A stretch of DNA of 64,000 nucleotides from Chloroflexia bacterium SDU3-3 (GCA_009268125.1 WBOU01000004.1:426262-490261), one strand, 5' to 3'. Counted from the stretch's first letter, positions 35,062-44,615 are shown. Numbers and translations are program-made. Notes: a model not told the origin generated them from the letters alone.

Positions 35062-36615
35062 CTATCTGCGGCGCAGCTTGCGCATCAGCGCGCCCAAGAA
35101 GAAGTCGAGCGCCTCGACCCGCAGCGCCGCGCAGAGCGCCAGGTAGACCGCCGCGCCCGCCGCGCCGCCCAGCGCCAGCTGGGCCAGCGGCGCGGACACC
35201 AGGCTGGATGCGCCCCAGGCCGCCAGACCCAGCGCCACGCTGGCCGCACCGCACTTCACAAACGCCTCGCCCAGCCGCAGCCCGCGCAGCACGATCAGCT
35301 CGCGCGAGCAGTAAAGCAGGATCAGCAGATGGCCGACCCACTGCGCCGAGTTGCCCAGCACCAGCGCGCCGAAGCCCAGCTGGGTGGTCGCCAGCAGCCC
35401 CAGCGCCGTGGCAAGGTAGATCAGCACCGCACCGCCCTGCACCAGGTTGGGCATCAGCGTGCGCTTGTGGGCGTAGACCGCGAACAGCAGCACCTGATCA
35501 AGCGCGGCGGCGGGCAGGCCGGGCAGGTACAGCAGCAGCGCCTGGGCAGTCATGGCCGCATCCTGGCTGCCGAACTGGTGGCGCTGGAAGATCGCCGCCA
35601 CGATCGGGCCGCGCAGCGCCGCCAGCGCGAAGGTGGCGGGCAGCACCAGCAGCAGCACCACCTTCAGCCCCATGCCCAGCGTCGCGCCGAAGGCCTGCTT
35701 GTCGCCCGCGCTGGCCTGCCGCGAGAGGATGGGCAGCACCGCAAACGAGATCGCGGCGGCTACCAGCCCCAGCGGGAACTGGATGAGCGTGGTGGCGTAG
35801 CGCATGGCCGAGATCGCGCCGCCGAACTGCGAGGCCAGATTGCGGTCGATCGTCACACCGATGGTCGAGAAGGTGATACCCAGCGCGACCGGCGCGTAGA
35901 GCTTGAGGATGCGGCGCACGCCGGGGTGGCGCAGGTCGATGGTGGGGCGGTAGGCCATGCCGCGCAGCCCCGGCAGCTGCAGCAGCACCTGCAGCCCCGC
36001 GCCCAGCAGCACGCCGAACACCAGCGCGAACGGGCCGAAGCGCGTAGCCAGCAGCGCGGCGGCGGCGATGATGCCCAAGTTGTAGGCGCTGGTGGTAAAC
36101 GCGGGTAGCAGAAACTTCTGCCGCGCGTAGAGCAGCGCGGTGATCAGGCCCGAGAGGCCCATCAGCACCACGGCGGGCATCAGCCAGCGCACCATGGCCA
36201 TGGCCTCGGCCCGCGCAGGGCCAGCGAAGCCGCCGCCCACCACTGTGACCACCGGCCCGGCCAGCAGCGCCAGCACGGCGGCCAGCGCGGCCAGCACCAG
36301 CAGTGCCAGGTTGATCACCGTCGAGGCGACGTGCCAGAACTCGCGCTCGTCGCCCTCGGCGTACTCGCTGAGCACCGGCACCAGGGCCGCGCTGATCGCG
36401 CCGTTGATCAGCAGGTCGTAGAGCTGGGTCGGCACGATCGAGGCGGCGGTGAAGGTGTCCACCCCCAGCCCAAAGTGCGCGCCGATCACCGACTCGCGCA
36501 CAAGCCCGAGCACGCGGCTGGCGATATTTCCCGCCGCGATCAGCATGGCGGCCAGGGCGATCCGGCGCACGGTGGTGCTGGCCGTCTGCGCTGGGACGGG
36601 TTCTGTCTGTGACAT
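35062..36615 (-). CDS. murJ: Lipid II flippase MurJ (MviN family)
   Basis: Encodes 517 residues with about 14 hydrophobic segments. Family blocks are ASRVLGLVRESVIGAHFG near residue 35, FTAASIVPTQLYDLLINGAISAALVPVLSEY, LMPAVVLMGLSGLITALLYARQKF, and later PIFQRHQFGSQD-like and VNLVQGG-like loops. MurJ flips the undecaprenyl-linked peptidoglycan precursor across the membrane. It lies 29 bases downstream of an LCP-family gene in the same direction, consistent with a cell-envelope operon. Some MviN proteins serve other glycolipids, so the peptidoglycan assignment is probable rather than proven. Confidence 0.93.
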   Translation of the reverse strand: MSQTEPVPAQTASTTVRRIALAAMLIAAGNIASRVLGLVRESVIGAHFGLGVDTFTAASIVPTQLYDLLINGAISAALVPVLSEYAEGDEREFWHVASTVINLALLVLAALAAVLALLAGPVVTVVGGGFAGPARAEAMAMVRWLMPAVVLMGLSGLITALLYARQKFLLPAFTTSAYNLGIIAAAALLATRFGPFALVFGVLLGAGLQVLLQLPGLRGMAYRPTIDLRHPGVRRILKLYAPVALGITFSTIGVTIDRNLASQFGGAISAMRYATTLIQFPLGLVAAAISFAVLPILSRQASAGDKQAFGATLGMGLKVVLLLVLPATFALAALRGPIVAAIFQRHQFGSQDAAMTAQALLLYLPGLPAAALDQVLLFAVYAHKRTLMPNLVQGGAVLIYLATALGLLATTQLGFGALVLGNSAQWVGHLLILLYCSRELIVLRGLRLGEAFVKCGAASVALGLAAWGASSLVSAPLAQLALGGAAGAAVYLALCAALRVEALDFFLGALMRKLRRR

Positions 36616-36644
36616 AGGTTATGTAATGTTCTCTAGCAGCATGT

Positions 36645-38120
36645 CTACTGCTGCGGCGCGGGCTGCTCGGGGGCGGGCGTTGGTGCGGCCTGCTCCGGCG
36701 CGACGGTGGGCGCGGCCTGCTCGGGGGCGGGCGTGGGCGAGGCCTGCTCCGGCGTGGGCGCTGGCTCGCTGTTCGTCTCTTGCGGCGCGACAGTGGGCGC
36801 GGCCTGCTCCGGCGTGGCGGTCGGCGCTAGCTCGCTGTTCGTGCCCTCGGCGGCCACCGTGGGCGTGGGCTGCTCGCCGCCCACCTGCTCGGGCGCGGTG
36901 GTGGCCGCTGGCTCGCTCTCGGGGGGGAGGGGGGTGGCACCCTCGGCGGTCGGCGTGGCGCTCTCCTCGGCGGCCACCGCTGTGGCGCTGGCCTCGGGGT
37001 CGGCCAGCAGCGTGGGCACCACGGTGGCGCGCGCTGGGCCGCTGGCGTTGCGCACTGGCACCACCGTGGGCGTCGGCCCGCCGCTCACGAAGGCGGATAC
37101 CAGCGACTTAAAGGCCGTCTTATTACCGATAAACAGGTAGTACGGGCTGGGCTGCTCGACCAGCATCGCGGGGCTGACCGAGTAGTGGCCGACATCGGCC
37201 ATATTCACCGACGGGGCCAGCGAGGCCAGGCTCATGATCTCATCCTGCGAGAGGTCGAAGCGCACCGAGTCGCGCAGCGCGGCGGTGTACGAATCCAGGC
37301 TGGTAAGACTGGAGTAGAGGTTCTGATCGCGGATCTGCTTGAACATGGCCATCAGCACCTGCTGCTGGCGCTGCTGCCGCCCGAAGTCGCTATCGGCGTG
37401 GCGGGTGCGCGAGTAGATCAGCGCGGTCTCGCCATCCATCTTCTGCACGCCCGCATCGAAGTGGATCTTCATAATGCGCACGTCGCCCGCGTACTCATCC
37501 ATCGGGTACTTATCGTCGTCGATCACCTTTGGCACATCGATGGTGATACCGCCCAGCTTATCGATCAGTGTCTTGAAGCCCTCAAAGTTAATCAGCACAT
37601 AGCGATCGATCGGGATGCCCAGCAGCTTGCTGAGCGACTCTTTCGCCAGCGCAGGGCCGTAGCCAGCGCCCAGCTGCTTCTCACCCAGATAGTAGGCGGT
37701 GTTGATGCGGCGCGTATCGTTCACGCGCGGGATGGTCATCGCCAGGTCGCGGGGGAGCGAGAGCGTGGTGAAGAGCTGCTGCTGGGGATCGATATGCACC
37801 ACGATCATCGAGTCGGTGCGGGCGATCTCCTCGCCGATGCGGGCGTCGGTGCCCATCAGCAGGATGTTGATCGGCGCATCGGGGCCAGGGACAAGCGTGG
37901 GGGTGGGCGACGCGGTCGGCGCGGGGCTGCCCTGGGCCACGACGGTGGGGGCGGCGGTCGGCGGCAGCTCGGTGGGCAGCACCACCGTGGGCTGGCTCAT
38001 CGTCTTAAAATCACTATAGGCGCCCATCATGGCCCGCACCACAGGGACAAGGATGGCGACAATGAGGATGAAGCCTACGGCCACAATCCCCACCACAAGT
38101 CGTCGGCTTGGACGGAACAT
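36645..38120 (-). CDS. LytR-CpsA-Psr (LCP) family cell-envelope glycopolymer transferase
   Basis: Encodes 491 residues. One N-terminal transmembrane helix (about 10-30) is followed by a Pro/Thr linker, the LCP domain (INILLMGTDARIGEEIARTDSMIVVHID, FTTLSLPRDLAMTIPRVNDTRRINTAY, LINFEGFKTLIDKLGGITIDVPK, DGETALIYSRTRHADSDFGRQQRQQ) and a C-terminal tail of about 130 residues made of PTPEQ/APTVAPEQ-like repeats. Arg and Asp residues of the phosphate-binding sites are present. LCP enzymes attach undecaprenyl-linked glycopolymers to peptidoglycan or protein. The long Pro/Glu/Ala tail may span or decorate the wall. It precedes murJ by 29 bases. Confidence 0.92.
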   Translation of the reverse strand: MFRPSRRLVVGIVAVGFILIVAILVPVVRAMMGAYSDFKTMSQPTVVLPTELPPTAAPTVVAQGSPAPTASPTPTLVPGPDAPINILLMGTDARIGEEIARTDSMIVVHIDPQQQLFTTLSLPRDLAMTIPRVNDTRRINTAYYLGEKQLGAGYGPALAKESLSKLLGIPIDRYVLINFEGFKTLIDKLGGITIDVPKVIDDDKYPMDEYAGDVRIMKIHFDAGVQKMDGETALIYSRTRHADSDFGRQQRQQQVLMAMFKQIRDQNLYSSLTSLDSYTAALRDSVRFDLSQDEIMSLASLAPSVNMADVGHYSVSPAMLVEQPSPYYLFIGNKTAFKSLVSAFVSGGPTPTVVPVRNASGPARATVVPTLLADPEASATAVAAEESATPTAEGATPLPPESEPAATTAPEQVGGEQPTPTVAAEGTNSELAPTATPEQAAPTVAPQETNSEPAPTPEQASPTPAPEQAAPTVAPEQAAPTPAPEQPAPQQ

Positions 38121-38421
38121 ATGTCTCTCCAGTGCATATCGGCAGTGCGTCGGCGGCGATCCAGCGGCGGCGCGCTCCCCGTTCGTATGCGCTATTCCTC
38201 AGGTTGTCGGGCGATGCGCGCTCACTATACCATAGGGGTTTGCGTTCCACTCTCATAGGAAACTAATGATTGAGTGAGATACGATCTTGCTCGCGCCAGC
38301 TCACCCCCAGATCGTGTTAGGAATAGCGGCGGATAAAGCCCTTCAGGGCGGCGCAAAAAACACCAAGCGCTGTGAAGTCTCCTCCACAGCGCTTGTGGTA
38401 TTGTGGATTGCCGCGTAGGCG
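38121..38421. other. Intergenic between valS and LCP gene
   Basis: No gene seen. It holds the valS terminator (38355-38397) at one side. Upstream of the LCP gene, minus-strand TATAGT (about 38224) is a possible -10 with no good -35. Confidence 0.5.
38355..38397 (-). terminator. Terminator of valS
   Basis: On the minus strand, CAAGCGCTGTG and CACAGCGCTTG form an 11-bp stem around a 10-base loop, followed by GTGTTTTTT. It lies about 25 bases after the valS stop. Confidence 0.85.
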
Positions 38422-41139
38422 CTAGGCCAGCTGCTCCAGCCGCGTGCGCAGCTTGGCCACCGCTGCGCGGGCCTGCTCCAGGCCGTCGCGCTCGCGCTGC
38501 ACCACGGCGGGCGGGGCCTTGTCCACAAAGCTGCCGTTGGACAGCCGGCCCTCGCGCCGCGCCACATCGGCCTCGGCGGCCTCTAGCTCCTTGCCCAGGC
38601 GGGCGCGCTCGGCCCCTAGGTCGATCATGCCGGCCAGCGGGATAAACACCTCGATCTCGCCCACCACCAGGGCGGCGGCGGCCTCGGGGCGGTGGTCCAC
38701 ATGCTCGGCGATCACCAGCTCGGCCTCGCTCACCCTGGCCAGCCGCACGATCAGGGCGCGCTGGGCCGCGATGGTCGCGAGGCGCGGGCCAGCCACCACG
38801 GTGGCGGCGATCACCTTGGCAGGCTCGACCTTGTACTCGCTGCGCACATTGCGGATACCCACGATCAGATCCTGCACCTGCGTCCAGTCGCGCTCGGCGG
38901 CCTCGCTCACCAGCACGGCGTTGGCCTGCGGGTAGTCGGCCACCATGATCGAGTCGGGCGCGCCCGCGCCGCGCTTGTCGCGGGTCAGGTACTGCCAGGC
39001 CTCCTCGGTCACAAACGGCATGAAGGGGTGCAGCAGCCGCAGCGAGCCTTCCAGCACCTCGTAGAGCACGGCCTGAGTGCTGCGCTGCTGGGCAGCGTCG
39101 CCCTCCATCTGCACCTTGGCCAGCTCCACATACCAGTCAGCGAACTCGCTCCACAGGAAATCTTGGATCTGCCGCCCGGCCTCGCCCAGGTTGGATGCGC
39201 GCATCAGCCGGTCGACCTCGGCCAGCAGGCGGTGGTAGCGCGAGAGGATCCAGGCGTCGGCCAGCGTGCTGGGCGTGGCGGGCGCGCCCGGCTGGAAGCC
39301 GCCCAGCTTGGTGAGCACGAAGCGGGTGATATTCCAGATCTTGTTGGCGAAGTTGCGGGCCGACTCGATGCGCTGCGGGTTCAGGTTCAGATCCTGGCCC
39401 GGCGTGCCGCTGGTGGCCAGCGTGAAGCGCAGCGCGTCGGTGCCCTGCTGCTCCATCACCACCAGCGGGTTCACCACATTGCCGTACGACTTCGACATCT
39501 TGCGCCCGTGCTCATCGCGCACCAGGCCGTGCAGGTAGATGGTGTGGAAGGGGGCCTGGCCGGTCAGGTAGCAGCCCAGCATCATCATGCGGGCCACCCA
39601 GAAGAACAGGATGTCGTAGCCCGTCTCCATCATCGCCGTCGGGTAGTAGTAGGCCAGATCCTCGGTCTGCTCGGGCCAGCCCAGCGTGGAGAAGGGCCAC
39701 AGGCCCGACGAGAACCATGTGTCCAGCACGTCGGCATCCTGGGTGATGCCCTCGCCCTGCGGCTCGGGGTCATCCGGCCCGGGCACGATGATCTGGCCGT
39801 CGGCGGTGTACCACACTGGGATGCGGTGGCCCCACCACAGCTGGCGGCTGATGCACCAGTCCTGGATATTCTCCAGCCAGTGGTAGTAGACCTTCTCGAA
39901 GCGCTCGGGGATGATGCGGGTGGTGCCCTCGCGCACGGCGGCCAGCGCCATGTCGGCCAGCGGCTGCATGCGCACAAACCACTGCTCGGAGAGCAGCGGC
40001 TCGATCACCTCGCCGCCGCGCTGGCTGATGCCCACCGACATGGTGTGGGGCTTGACCTCGACCAGCAGGCCCTCTTTCTCAAGGTCGGCCAGCACCTGCT
40101 TGCGCGCGTCGTAGCGGTCCATGCCCGCGTAGGGGCCGGCCTCGCTGTTCAGCGTCGCATCCTTATTCATGATGTTGATCAGCGGCAGGCTGTGGCGCTG
40201 GCCCACCTGGTAGTCGTTGGGGTCGTGCGCCGGGGTGATCTTCACCACGCCAGTGCCGAAGGCCGGGTCGGCGTGCTGGTCGGCGATCACCGGGATGGCC
40301 CGCCCGATCACCGGCAGCAGCACGCTGCGCCCGATCAGGTGCTGGTAGCGCTCGTCCTCGGGGTTCACCGCCACCGCCACGTCGCCCATCAGCGTCTCGG
40401 GGCGCGTGGTGGCCACCGTCAGGTACTCGCTGGCGAACGAGGCCCACGCGCCCTCGCCCCACGCGCCGCCCGCCGCGGCAGCCTGCCCTGCGGGCAGCAC
40501 CGGGTAGCGGATGTGGTACATCGAGACGTTGCGCTCCTCGTAGTCCACCTCCAGGTCCGACACGGCGGTCTGGAGCCGGGGCGACCAGTTCACCAGGCGG
40601 GTGCCGCGGTAGATCAGGCCGTCGTCGTAGAGCTTCTTGAAGGCGGCGCGCACCGCCCGCGAGAGGCCTGGGTCGAGCGTGAAGTGCTCGCGGCTCCAGT
40701 CGCAGGATGCGCCCAGCCGCCGCAGCTGGCGGGTGATCTCGCCTCCGTACTTGGCCTTCCACTCCCAGGTGCGGCGCAGGAACTCCTCGCGGCCCACCGC
40801 GCGGCGGCTGGTGCCCTCGCGCTCCAGCATCTTCTCCACCTGCATCTGGGTGGCGATACCCGCGTGGTCGGTGCCAGGCAGCCACAGCGTCGGCTCGCCC
40901 AGCATGCGGTGCCAGCGCGTCATCACATCCTCGATGGTGACGAACATGGCGTGGCCCATGTGCAGCTCGCCGGTGACGTTGGGCGGCGGCATGGACATGA
41001 CAAACGGCTTGCGGTCGGGGTTTATCTTCGGTGAGAACAGGCCGCGTGACTCCCACCACTCGTAGATGCGCTGCTCGACCTGCTGGGCCTCGTAGGCTTT
41101 GGCCATCTCGGCAGGGCGCTCGATCTCAGGGCTAGACAT
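38422..41139 (-). CDS. valS: Valine-tRNA ligase, canonical bacterial form
   Basis: Encodes 905 residues. The HIGH motif appears as HMGH at 60-63 (PPNVTGELHMGHAM) and KMSKS at 547-551. GTDHAGIATQMQVEK is the bacterial ValRS block. The CP1 editing domain includes TVATTRPETLMGDVAVAVN, and WCISRQLWWGHRIPVWY follows. The C-terminus carries the tRNA-binding coiled coil (ERARLGKELEAAEADVARRE to the end) that is absent from the short ValRS at 30256. The short leader (about 40 bases) shows no T-box or leader ORF, so this copy is probably the constitutive housekeeping enzyme. Confidence 0.97.
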   Translation of the reverse strand: MSSPEIERPAEMAKAYEAQQVEQRIYEWWESRGLFSPKINPDRKPFVMSMPPPNVTGELHMGHAMFVTIEDVMTRWHRMLGEPTLWLPGTDHAGIATQMQVEKMLEREGTSRRAVGREEFLRRTWEWKAKYGGEITRQLRRLGASCDWSREHFTLDPGLSRAVRAAFKKLYDDGLIYRGTRLVNWSPRLQTAVSDLEVDYEERNVSMYHIRYPVLPAGQAAAAGGAWGEGAWASFASEYLTVATTRPETLMGDVAVAVNPEDERYQHLIGRSVLLPVIGRAIPVIADQHADPAFGTGVVKITPAHDPNDYQVGQRHSLPLINIMNKDATLNSEAGPYAGMDRYDARKQVLADLEKEGLLVEVKPHTMSVGISQRGGEVIEPLLSEQWFVRMQPLADMALAAVREGTTRIIPERFEKVYYHWLENIQDWCISRQLWWGHRIPVWYTADGQIIVPGPDDPEPQGEGITQDADVLDTWFSSGLWPFSTLGWPEQTEDLAYYYPTAMMETGYDILFFWVARMMMLGCYLTGQAPFHTIYLHGLVRDEHGRKMSKSYGNVVNPLVVMEQQGTDALRFTLATSGTPGQDLNLNPQRIESARNFANKIWNITRFVLTKLGGFQPGAPATPSTLADAWILSRYHRLLAEVDRLMRASNLGEAGRQIQDFLWSEFADWYVELAKVQMEGDAAQQRSTQAVLYEVLEGSLRLLHPFMPFVTEEAWQYLTRDKRGAGAPDSIMVADYPQANAVLVSEAAERDWTQVQDLIVGIRNVRSEYKVEPAKVIAATVVAGPRLATIAAQRALIVRLARVSEAELVIAEHVDHRPEAAAALVVGEIEVFIPLAGMIDLGAERARLGKELEAAEADVARREGRLSNGSFVDKAPPAVVQRERDGLEQARAAVAKLRTRLEQLA

Positions 41140-41185
41140 GGCTCAGGCTTTCTTACGCAGAATTTGACAATAAGCACTGCTGTGG

Positions 41186-41213
41186 ATTATACCCATTTTT
41201 GCCCGAGGCGCAA
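41186..41213 (-). promoter_or_regulatory. Promoter of valS
   Basis: On the minus strand, TTGCGC (41208-41213), a 16-base spacer and TATAAT (41186-41191), about 47 bases before the valS ATG. Confidence 0.6.
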
Positions 41214-41520
41214 AACACCACACCACCAAGGATCCGAATACCACGAAGACGCGAGGGCGCGAAGAGGAGAGAGAACCGATTCACCACCAAGACTCCAAGG
41301 GAAGAAAAGGCAGAAAAGAGCGCGGGGCCAGCCCTACCCACCTGGCCCATACGGCGAAGATGCTGCTATGGTTTTGATGGCCATATGCACGAAAGTGAGC
41401 TACCAGGCGAGAGCATCGGAACACCCAACATTGGGGGTTCCAAGGGGGCAACGCCCCATGGCGGGGTTGCTCGGGGCTGGCCCCTAGCCGCCGCCCGCGC
41501 AGGGCATCCACCACCAACCG
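41212..41520. repeat. Composite intergenic repeat module, copy B
   Basis: Octamer repeats (ACCACCAAGGATCCGAATACC, ACGAAGACGCGAGGGCGCG, ACCAAGACTCCAAGGG), then CACCTGGCCCATACGGCGAAG (about 41339), GGCCATATGCAC (about 41379), TTGGGGGTTCCAAGGGGGC (about 41430) and CGCCCGCGCAGGGCATCCACC (about 41492). The order and much of the sequence match copy A at 23457-23800. No gene is visible between the valS promoter and the metallo-hydrolase at 41665. Confidence 0.8.
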
Positions 41521-41664
41521 CCTACCACCGCCATCACTGCTGGGAAACGCGTCAAAAAAGTGACACCATGTATGTGTGGGATGCCCTCTGTATGCCGCCC
41601 AGGCAACACGGCAAGATAACGCAGCCCACCAGCCTTCAATGAAACGAGAAGAAGAGAGAGAACC

Positions 41665-42342
41665 ATGCGAGAGATAGCCGAGAACGTGTTTCAGATCCCG
41701 CTATTCCCGCGCAGCGCGGTGAACGCCTACCTGATCGGGTCGGTGCTGGTGGATGCCGGCGTGCGCTCCTCCGGCGCGGCCATCCTGCGCGCCATCGCGG
41801 GCAGGCCGCTCACCGCCCACGTGCTCACCCACGCCCACGCCGACCACCAGGGGGCCAGCGCGCAGATCTGCGCGGCGCGCGGCGTGCCGCTGTGGTGCGG
41901 CGCAGCCGACAGCGGGCGCGCGCAGTCGGGCCACGTGATCGAGGAGTACCCCAACCCAGCGGGGGCGATCGCGCGCTTTCAGCAGCGCTTCTGGGCTGGC
42001 CCGGGCCACCCCGTGGCGTGCACCCTGCGCGACGGCGACATGGTAGAGGACTTCCGCGTGATCGAGACGCCAGGCCACGCCAGCGGCCACATCGCGCTGT
42101 GGCGCGAGCGCGACGGCGTGCTGATCGCCGGGGATGTGCTGGTGAATATGGACATGCTCACCACCGCGCCCGGCCTGCACGAGCCGCCCGCCGTCTTCAC
42201 CCACAACATCGCCCAGAACCGCGGCTCCATCCGCGCCGTCGCGGCGCTGCGCCCGCGTGTGGTGGGCTTCGGCCACGGCCCGGCCCTGCACGACGCCGCC
42301 CAGCTGCACGAGCTGGCCGCGCGGCTGCCGGGCGAGGCTTGA
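41665..42342 (+). CDS. MBL-fold metallo-hydrolase
   Basis: Encodes 225 residues. The metallo-beta-lactamase metal site is complete: THAHADHQG (His56, His58, Asp60, His61), then IETPGHASGHIALW, VLIAGDVLVN (metal-bridging Asp) and GFGHGPAL (last His). No signal peptide. Compact members of this size are often glyoxalase II-like or lactonase-like hydrolases; the substrate is unknown. GAAGAAGAGAGAG precedes the ATG as a weak ribosome site. Confidence 0.87.
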   Translation: MREIAENVFQIPLFPRSAVNAYLIGSVLVDAGVRSSGAAILRAIAGRPLTAHVLTHAHADHQGASAQICAARGVPLWCGAADSGRAQSGHVIEEYPNPAGAIARFQQRFWAGPGHPVACTLRDGDMVEDFRVIETPGHASGHIALWRERDGVLIAGDVLVNMDMLTTAPGLHEPPAVFTHNIAQNRGSIRAVAALRPRVVGFGHGPALHDAAQLHELAARLPGEA

Positions 42343-42348
42343 TCCTTT

Positions 42349-42442
42349 CCACGAAGACTCCAAGGCTCGAAGGGGCGCAGCCTTCCTTCGCGGTATTCGT
42401 TCCTACTGTTCCTTGGTGTCTTGGAGGCTTGGTGGTAAACAT
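42349..42442. repeat. Octamer repeat block
   Basis: A mixed forward module, CCACGAAGACTCCAAGGCTCGAAGG, then reversed CCTTCGCGGTATTC and CCTTGGTGTCTTGGAGGCTTGGTGG. Confidence 0.7.
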
Positions 42443-42465
42443 GCCTGCCGGAAAGCGCGGCCTCA

Positions 42466-42494
42466 TTGCGGGGGCGGCGCGGCTTCGCTATAAT
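42466..42494 (+). promoter_or_regulatory. Promoter of the GT39-like gene
   Basis: TTGCGG (42466-42471), a 17-base spacer and TATAAT (42489-42494), 61 bases before the start at 42556. Confidence 0.6.
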
Positions 42495-42555
42495 CAGCCC
42501 TGCTGCATCCGCCCGCCCGCACACCAGGTCCGCCTGTGGCCCTGGCGCACACGCA

Positions 42556-44604
42556 ATGAACGAATCTGCCAACACCACCGATGTCGCATTCGAGCAGGCC
42601 GACCAGGCGCTAGGCGCGCTGGAGCAGCGCCTGCGCACCGAGGCCGCCGCCCACCCCGCCCGCCAGGCCGCGCTGGCCGCCGCCCAGGGCGAGGCCGCCG
42701 CCGTGCGCGCGCGGCTCCAGCGCGCCGCGCGTGCGCTGGCCTCCGGCCAGGCCGCGCCGCAAGGCCTGTGGTGGCGCATGCCGCCGCTGGCTGGCGCGTC
42801 GCTGCCGCCCGCCTTCACCACCCCGCTGCTCACGCTGCTGCTGGTGGTGCTGCTCATCCTCGGCCAGATGGCCGTGGCCCAGATCACCCCGCAGGATGCG
42901 GGCATCTACCTGCCGATATTTGCCATCCTCACGCTGGCCGCGCTGGCCCTAGCGCTCTACGCCGGGCTGCGCCGCCCCAGCGCCGGGGGCCAGATCGCCG
43001 CCGAGCCTGGCCAGCGCTTCCCGCTGCTGATCTTTGTGGGTGTGCTAGCGCTGGCCGCCGTGCTGCGCGGGCTGGGACTCGGCCAGTTCCCCTACCGCGT
43101 GGATGGCGACGCCGCCGCCTTCGCCAAGTACGCCTACGAGTTTCTGCAGCCCAACGAGCACCAGCTGTTCGAGACAGGCTGGATGGGCCACACCCATCTC
43201 TATTTCACGCTGGAGTCGCTTATCCTGCGCGTGTTTGGGCCGACGATCCTGGGCATGCGGGTGTTTAGCGCCATCGGGGGCACCCTGGGTGTGGGCGCGA
43301 TCTTCCTGCTGGGGCGCTCGCTGTTCGGCAACCGCGTGGCCTGCTTCGCCGCACTGTGCGCGGCCTGCCTGCCCTTCGACCTGGTGTTCTCGCGCATCGG
43401 CACCGAGGTCATCCACCTTAGCTGGCTGGCCCCGCTGGTCATCTGGGGCATCTGGGAGGGCTGGAAGAGGCGCTCGTGGCCGCTGTTTCTCGCCGCCGGT
43501 CTGGTGCTTGGCCTCAGCCAGTACTTTTACCCCGGCGCGCGCCTGCTACCCCTTCTGGCCGTGGCCCAGGTGGGCGTGCTGGCAATCACCCAGGGGCCGC
43601 TGCGCCAGCTGCCGTGGCGGCGCGGGCTGGCCGCCGCAGGCATCATTCTGCTCGGCTTCGTGCTGATCTACGCGCCGATGATCTTCTACTACATCGGCAG
43701 GCCCGACACCTACACCGCGCGCATGAATACGGTGAGCGTGCTGGCCCCCGGCTGGATCGCAGGCCAGCTGGACAAGCAGCCCTGGTACGAGCTGCTGGCC
43801 AAACAGCTCGGCATGTCGTTCTTTCCCTTCCTCTACCCGGTGCGCGGGCCGGCCATGTGGTGGATGTGGCCGCAGTTCCTAGGGCCGGTCGACGCGGTGC
43901 TGTTCGCGCTGGGCCTGATCGGCATTCTGATCGGGCGGCAGGTGGCGCTGTGGGTGCGGCTGCTGTTCGCCAGCTACTTCGTGCTGGGCTGCCTGCTGGG
44001 CGGCGTGCTCACCAACGACACGCCGATGCCCAGCCGCTACGCGATCTTCATACCGCTGGTGGCGCTGGGCATTGGCGTGGGCATCGAGCAGCTGCTGCGG
44101 GCCGCTGGCGGGCTGCTGCCCACGCGGGCGCGCGGGGCGATGCTGGCGATCGCGCCGCTGGCGCTGGCGGCCTACGCGGCAGTCAACCTGGGGCTGTACA
44201 TCAAGCACGACACCGATTCGCTGTGGATCACCACCGAGCCAGATCAGGCCGCGTCGTTTCTGGCCCGCTACCTGGAGAAGCTGCCGGACGGGCCCTACCA
44301 TATCACCTACCTAGCCACGCCCGACTCCTACTTCGAGGCCAACCCCGCGCTGCCGCTGATCAGCCAGCGCGCCGCCACCAACATCCCGCTAGATGCCAGC
44401 TGCCAGCAGATCGCCGCCAGTATGCAGCCGGGCGAGAATGTGATCATGGCCACCGGCAGGCGCATCGGCGAGCTGTACGACATCTACCGCCGCCTGCCCG
44501 AGGCCGAACCGGCCAAGTTCACCGCCCCAGGCGATTTCGACCGGGCCATGGCGCTGCGGCTCACCGTGCCCGAGGGCGGCATCGAAGGCAGGCTGTGCCC
44601 CTAG
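42556..44604 (+). CDS. GT39-like membrane glycosyltransferase (ArnT/PMT type)
   Basis: Encodes 682 residues. A cytoplasmic helical N-terminus (about 1-75) is followed by about 12 hydrophobic segments. The first periplasmic loop has YRVDGDAAAFAKYAYEFL, with the acidic residue typical of GT-C enzymes that use dolichyl- or polyprenyl-phosphate sugars. ETGWMGHTHLYFTLESLILRVFG and LGMRVFSAIGGTLGVGAIFLLGR are typical of glycosyltransferase 39/RgtA proteins. NDTPMPSRYAIFIPLVALG is a late conserved loop. It probably glycosylates an envelope protein or polymer. The start was placed after the promoter at 42466-42494. Confidence 0.87.
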   Translation: MNESANTTDVAFEQADQALGALEQRLRTEAAAHPARQAALAAAQGEAAAVRARLQRAARALASGQAAPQGLWWRMPPLAGASLPPAFTTPLLTLLLVVLLILGQMAVAQITPQDAGIYLPIFAILTLAALALALYAGLRRPSAGGQIAAEPGQRFPLLIFVGVLALAAVLRGLGLGQFPYRVDGDAAAFAKYAYEFLQPNEHQLFETGWMGHTHLYFTLESLILRVFGPTILGMRVFSAIGGTLGVGAIFLLGRSLFGNRVACFAALCAACLPFDLVFSRIGTEVIHLSWLAPLVIWGIWEGWKRRSWPLFLAAGLVLGLSQYFYPGARLLPLLAVAQVGVLAITQGPLRQLPWRRGLAAAGIILLGFVLIYAPMIFYYIGRPDTYTARMNTVSVLAPGWIAGQLDKQPWYELLAKQLGMSFFPFLYPVRGPAMWWMWPQFLGPVDAVLFALGLIGILIGRQVALWVRLLFASYFVLGCLLGGVLTNDTPMPSRYAIFIPLVALGIGVGIEQLLRAAGGLLPTRARGAMLAIAPLALAAYAAVNLGLYIKHDTDSLWITTEPDQAASFLARYLEKLPDGPYHITYLATPDSYFEANPALPLISQRAATNIPLDASCQQIAASMQPGENVIMATGRRIGELYDIYRRLPEAEPAKFTAPGDFDRAMALRLTVPEGGIEGRLCP

Positions 44605-44615
44605 CCCTCGCGGCG

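Noticed and set aside
36706..37140. Plus-strand Gly/Val-rich frame opposite the LCP gene tail
   Set aside because: It is the complement of the Pro/Glu/Ala repeat region of a well-supported gene.
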